NCBI GenBank assembly: GCA_022340465.1
Contig: JAJDNW010000108.1
Location: forward strand, 1 to 36,721
Direction: 5' to 3'
DNA length: 36,721 nucleotides
From: Deltaproteobacteria bacterium
GTDB lineage: Bacteria; Desulfobacterota; Desulfobacteria; Desulfobacterales; B30-G6
Part shown: positions 34,278-36,721 of the stretch, piece by piece
How positions within the stretch are numbered: the first letter of the stretch is position 1
Layout of the letters: each line of letters starts with the position of its first letter
Made by a program: the position numbers and the translations under genes
Notes under the pieces: model-generated
Told to the model about the DNA's origin: nothing
What the model saw: only the letters and a program-made list of their open reading frames with translations
The model's database searches: none

Positions 34278-34298
34278 CCCCTCCCTCTAAGGGAGGGG
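34278..34298 (-). terminator. GC-rich hairpin after lpdA, possible terminator
   Basis: CCCCTCCCT (34278-34286) and AGGGAGGGG (34290-34298) form a perfect 9-bp stem with a 3-nt loop, about 40 nt beyond the lpdA stop on the minus strand. No T-run follows, so it may be a repeat or a protective hairpin rather than a classic terminator. Confidence 0.35.
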
Positions 34299-34336
34299 CA
34301 GGGGAGGGTGGAGAGAATTCCAGCCAAATCCCGATG

Positions 34337-35770
34337 TTATCCGTGCAGCGCCCGGCCCACGGCTTTGAAGGCCGCTTCCATGGTGACCTCGGCCAGGGTG
34401 GGGTGGGCGTGAATGGTTTCGGCCAGTTCCTGGACCGTGCGTCCGGTTGTGACCGCCAGGGTTCCCTCGGCGATCAGGTCGGTGGCATGGGCGCCGATGA
34501 TGTGGACGCCCAGCACCCGCCCACTGGCTGTATCGGACACGATCTTGGCCTCTCCCGCCAGTTCGCCGATCACCTGGGCCTTGCCGACGGTTCTGAACAG
34601 GACGGTGTCGGCCCGATAATCGAGATTTCGCTCCCCGGCCTGCGCTTCGGTCAGCCCGACGTTGGCCACTTCAGGGGAAGTGAAGATGGCTCCGGGGACA
34701 GCCGTGTAGTCCATTTGACGGTCGCCGCCCGTGGCATTTTCGGCGGCAACGATGCCCTCGGTTGAGGCGACATGGGCCAGCATTACCTTGGCCGGCCCCA
34801 GGGCGTCACCGATGGCAAAAACGGTGTCGACCGACGTTTGCATGCGGTTGTCGGCGGTAATCCATCCTTTTTCATCCAGTTCCAAACCAAGGGTTTCAAG
34901 CCCGATACCTGCGGCGTTCGATTGGCGGCCGATGCACACCAGCACCTTTTCGACTTCGAGTTCAAGCGGTTGACGGTCTTTTTCCTTGAGGTCGGCGGCC
35001 CGGGGCGACGGCCCGATGGTGACCGCGGCCTTTTCGCCGCCGGTGTCCACGGCGGTAACCGTTTTGTCCAGGAAAAAGGTTATCTTCCTTTTTTTCATCT
35101 CCCGCTGCAGCACCTTGGAGCAGCCGGCATCCACCGACGGCAGCGGCAAAAGGCGGTCCAGGGCCTCCACGACGGTGACGCGTGTTCCCAGGTCCGCCAG
35201 GATGCAGGCAAATTCGCAGCCGATAACGCCGCCGCCCACGATGATCATGGATTCCGGCACTCGGTCCAGGTTGAGCACATCGGTGCTGGAGATGACCTTG
35301 ACGCCGTCAAAGGGAAAAGCCGCGATTTCAAGCGGCTCCGAGCCGGTGGCAACTATCAGCTTCTCCCATGGTACGCTCCGGGTTTCGCCTTCCGCGGTCA
35401 GTGCCTCGAGGGTTCCATGTCCCTGGACAATGCCGCGGCCCTCGATGTGGGTGATGCCGTTGTGCTTGAGCAGGTTGCCGATGCCGCGGACCTGGTTGGC
35501 GACGATCTTTTTTTTACGGGCCTGCAGCGCGGCCATGTCGGCGACCGCCTGTCCCTCCAGACGGATGCCGAAGTCACTGCTGTTGCGAAACCGCTCGAGC
35601 ATCCCGGAAGTGGTCTGCATGATTTTGGATGGAATGCAGCCACGGTTGAGGCAGGTTCCACCGAGGCTGTCCTTTTCGATCAGGGTGACCCGGGCGCCCC
35701 TTTGGGCGGCTCTCACCGCTGCGACATAGCCACCGGGTCCGCCGCCCAACACTGCGATTTCCGTACTCAT
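34337..35770 (-). CDS. lpdA: Dihydrolipoyl dehydrogenase
   Basis: A 477-aa FAD/NAD flavoprotein that re-oxidises dihydrolipoamide in 2-oxoacid dehydrogenase or glycine cleavage complexes. FAD-binding GGGPGGYVAA comes first, then the redox-active disulfide CLNRGC (C40, C45), a second dinucleotide motif (IIVGGGVIGCEFA), AIGDA, and the C-terminal HAHPTLAEVTMEA dyad. ATG 35770 has AAGGAGA 7 nt upstream; an earlier in-frame ATG at 35812 lacks family similarity. No 2-oxoacid dehydrogenase or gcv genes are adjacent, so its complex is encoded elsewhere. Confidence 0.94.
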   Translation of the reverse strand: MSTEIAVLGGGPGGYVAAVRAAQRGARVTLIEKDSLGGTCLNRGCIPSKIMQTTSGMLERFRNSSDFGIRLEGQAVADMAALQARKKKIVANQVRGIGNLLKHNGITHIEGRGIVQGHGTLEALTAEGETRSVPWEKLIVATGSEPLEIAAFPFDGVKVISSTDVLNLDRVPESMIIVGGGVIGCEFACILADLGTRVTVVEALDRLLPLPSVDAGCSKVLQREMKKRKITFFLDKTVTAVDTGGEKAAVTIGPSPRAADLKEKDRQPLELEVEKVLVCIGRQSNAAGIGLETLGLELDEKGWITADNRMQTSVDTVFAIGDALGPAKVMLAHVASTEGIVAAENATGGDRQMDYTAVPGAIFTSPEVANVGLTEAQAGERNLDYRADTVLFRTVGKAQVIGELAGEAKIVSDTASGRVLGVHIIGAHATDLIAEGTLAVTTGRTVQELAETIHAHPTLAEVTMEAAFKAVGRALHG

Positions 35771-35946
35771 ATCGATTTCTCCTTTTGCAATGTCGAGGTT
35801 TAGATGTACCAAAGCCTCTTCCGGCGGGCAACTCTAATTTGATCTTGACAAAATATGGTGAAATAATCAGCATGCAAGTGATTGCCTTTTGAGAAAAAAT
35901 GTAAAAATTTTTCTTGCGGGTGTGACGGGCCGAAGAGGGCGGGAGC

Positions 35947-36060
35947 ATGCAAAAAGCGGCGGGGAAAGAGGAGAACGCAGGCAGGGCCGAAGCATATGTT
36001 TTAGCCATCGATCTCGGCGGCAGCGAGAGCATCATCACGACCAGGAGGTTAGCATGGTAG
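35947..36060 (+). pseudogene. Possible remnant of a ROK-type kinase N-terminus
   Basis: A 37-codon frame with the local translation AYVLAIDLGGSES resembles the first strand and phosphate-binding loop of ROK/ASKHA kinases (usually VLAIDLGGT). No further kinase motif follows, and the frame ends at 36058-36060, inside the start of the next gene. It may be a decayed fragment or a chance match. Confidence 0.2.
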
Positions 36061-36464
36061 AGATCAGCAAAGAATTACTGGAAACCGTCAACAAACCGGG
36101 GCGGGTAGGTGTTCTGGGAACGGCAAACAGGGCCGGCCAGCCCAACGCCGCCTATTTCGGCAGTTTGAACCTGAGCGAGGACGGCACGGTGATGCTCGGC
36201 CTCGGCAAAAATCGCAGTCTGGCAAACCTGAAGGAGAATCCCCTGGCGGTTCTTTTCTGTGTGACCGAGAGCCCGGTGACTTTCGGTACTGCCGGCTGCC
36301 GGCTCTACCTGAAGGTCCGTGAGATTCAGGAGTCGGGGCCGCTGTACGACGCCGTGAGAGGGGCGATTGCCAAACACGCCGGCGAGGAAGCCGCGAAAAC
36401 GATTGCGGCCGCCGTGGCCTTCGATATCACGGAGACGCGTGGTCTCGTCGACTTTCAAGGCTAA
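36054..36464 (+). CDS. Pyridoxamine 5'-phosphate oxidase-like FMN-binding protein
   Basis: A 136-aa protein of the split-barrel flavin-binding fold. It starts MVEISKELLETVNK, then VGVLGTANRAGQPNAAYFG, a strand-turn-strand typical of the family, with GLGKNRSLANLKENP downstream. Small members like this usually bind FMN or F420 and reduce varied substrates; the substrate here is unknown. ATG 36054 has AGGAGG (36043-36048) at 5-nt spacing. The open frame extends upstream to 35889, but that part does not look like the family. It is divergent from lpdA. Confidence 0.8.
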   Translation: MVEISKELLETVNKPGRVGVLGTANRAGQPNAAYFGSLNLSEDGTVMLGLGKNRSLANLKENPLAVLFCVTESPVTFGTAGCRLYLKVREIQESGPLYDAVRGAIAKHAGEEAAKTIAAAVAFDITETRGLVDFQG

Positions 36465-36543
36465 TTTGCAGCACGGCCCCGCGGCACGAGCGGGACCGTG
36501 TTGCGGTTATAGCTCTTGTCATGCGTCTTTTCGGCGCTAACCC

Positions 36544-36569
36544 CGTTCGGAACATTGTTTTTCCGAACG
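36544..36569. terminator. Hairpin between convergent genes
   Basis: CGTTCGGAA (36544-36552) pairs perfectly with TTCCGAACG (36561-36569) around an 8-nt loop. It lies between the end of the FMN-binding gene and the end of the Gln-rich gene on the other strand. No T-run is present on either strand, so terminator function is uncertain. Confidence 0.4.
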
Positions 36570-36586
36570 CTGTAAAGCCGCACGGA

Positions 36587-36721
36587 TTATTCCTGGGGTT
36601 GGGCTTGCTCATTGAGCTGGGTTTGAAGCTGCTGCTGGCTCTTGACCTGGTTCTGGAGCTGCTGCTGGGTTTGAAGCTGCTGCTGGCTCTTGACCTGGCT
36701 CTGCGGCTGCTGCTGGGCTTG
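36587..36721 (-). CDS. 3' end of a Gln-rich tandem-repeat protein (partial)
   Basis: An open frame runs off the right edge; 44 residues and the TAA stop are visible. The sequence is dominated by Gln, with a 16-residue tandem repeat (consensus QVKSQQQLQTQQQLQN; 48 nt at DNA level), then LNEQAQPQE and the stop. Low-complexity Gln repeats like this often form coiled coils or disordered tails. The gene identity is unknown because the N-terminal part is outside the window. The next hairpin lies 18 nt downstream. Confidence 0.55.
   Translation of the reverse strand, partial: QAQQQPQSQVKSQQQLQTQQQLQNQVKSQQQLQTQLNEQAQPQE

Overview
The window looks like a chromosomal segment of a Desulfobacterota (class Deltaproteobacteria) bacterium, probably a sulfate-reducing relative of Desulfosarcina, Desulfococcus or Desulfatitalea. 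This rests on gene order: acpP-fabF-rpiB-glyA-comEB-nrdR-ribD-ribE-ribBA-ribH-nusB is the order I recall from Geobacter and related lineages. Two long acyl-CoA dehydrogenases, an archaeal/eukaryote-type ProRS and moderately high GC with AT-rich gaps also fit. The placement is inference; no rRNA or tRNA gene is visible.

Layout. (1) 1-4607: promoter region, rpmF, a long acyl-CoA dehydrogenase, then fabG, acpP and fabF. The plsX-fabH-fabD block often found between rpmF and fabG is absent, and the dehydrogenase sits in its place. (2) 4837-12504: rpiB, glyA and comEB, then a gap with two structured-RNA candidates, then nrdR, the riboflavin genes ribD/ribE/ribBA/ribH, and a nusB with an extra cysteine-rich C-terminal domain. 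(3) 12547-18156: a metallo-beta-lactamase-fold hydrolase, ispG, proS and a bifunctional (p)ppGpp synthetase/hydrolase, all on the plus strand. (4) 18153-19680: convergent minus-strand rpmB, bamD and trxA, with a clear trxA promoter and terminator. (5) 20028-26662: purN, a convergent TraB-family membrane protein, a MoxR/VWA (NorQ-NorD-like) pair, a gap built from 7-nt periodic arrays, and a small unknown gene. (6) 26670-29180: a TPR lipoprotein and a YtcJ-like amidohydrolase, minus strand. (7) 29293-32118: a very long AT-rich palindrome, a second acyl-CoA dehydrogenase and a zinc-dependent phospholipase C-like protein, plus strand. (8) 32175-35770: minus-strand lpdA, a saccharopine dehydrogenase-like protein, a MazG-like pyrophosphohydrolase and a 56-aa zinc-ribbon protein. 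(9) 36054-36721: an FMN-binding flavin-reductase-like protein and the 3' end of a Gln-rich repeat protein running off the edge.

Most genes are housekeeping: fatty-acid elongation, one-carbon and deoxynucleotide supply, riboflavin, isoprenoid precursors, translation, stringent response and outer-membrane assembly. The points most worth a second look are not ordinary genes. They are the three-way-junction RNA and second hairpin between comEB and nrdR, the NusB cysteine extension, the heptamer arrays at 25932-26201, the bulged 28-bp palindrome at 29293-29369, and the replacement of plsX-fabH-fabD by an acyl-CoA dehydrogenase. I found no CRISPR array, transposase, integrase, toxin-antitoxin pair or recognisable phage-defence system.
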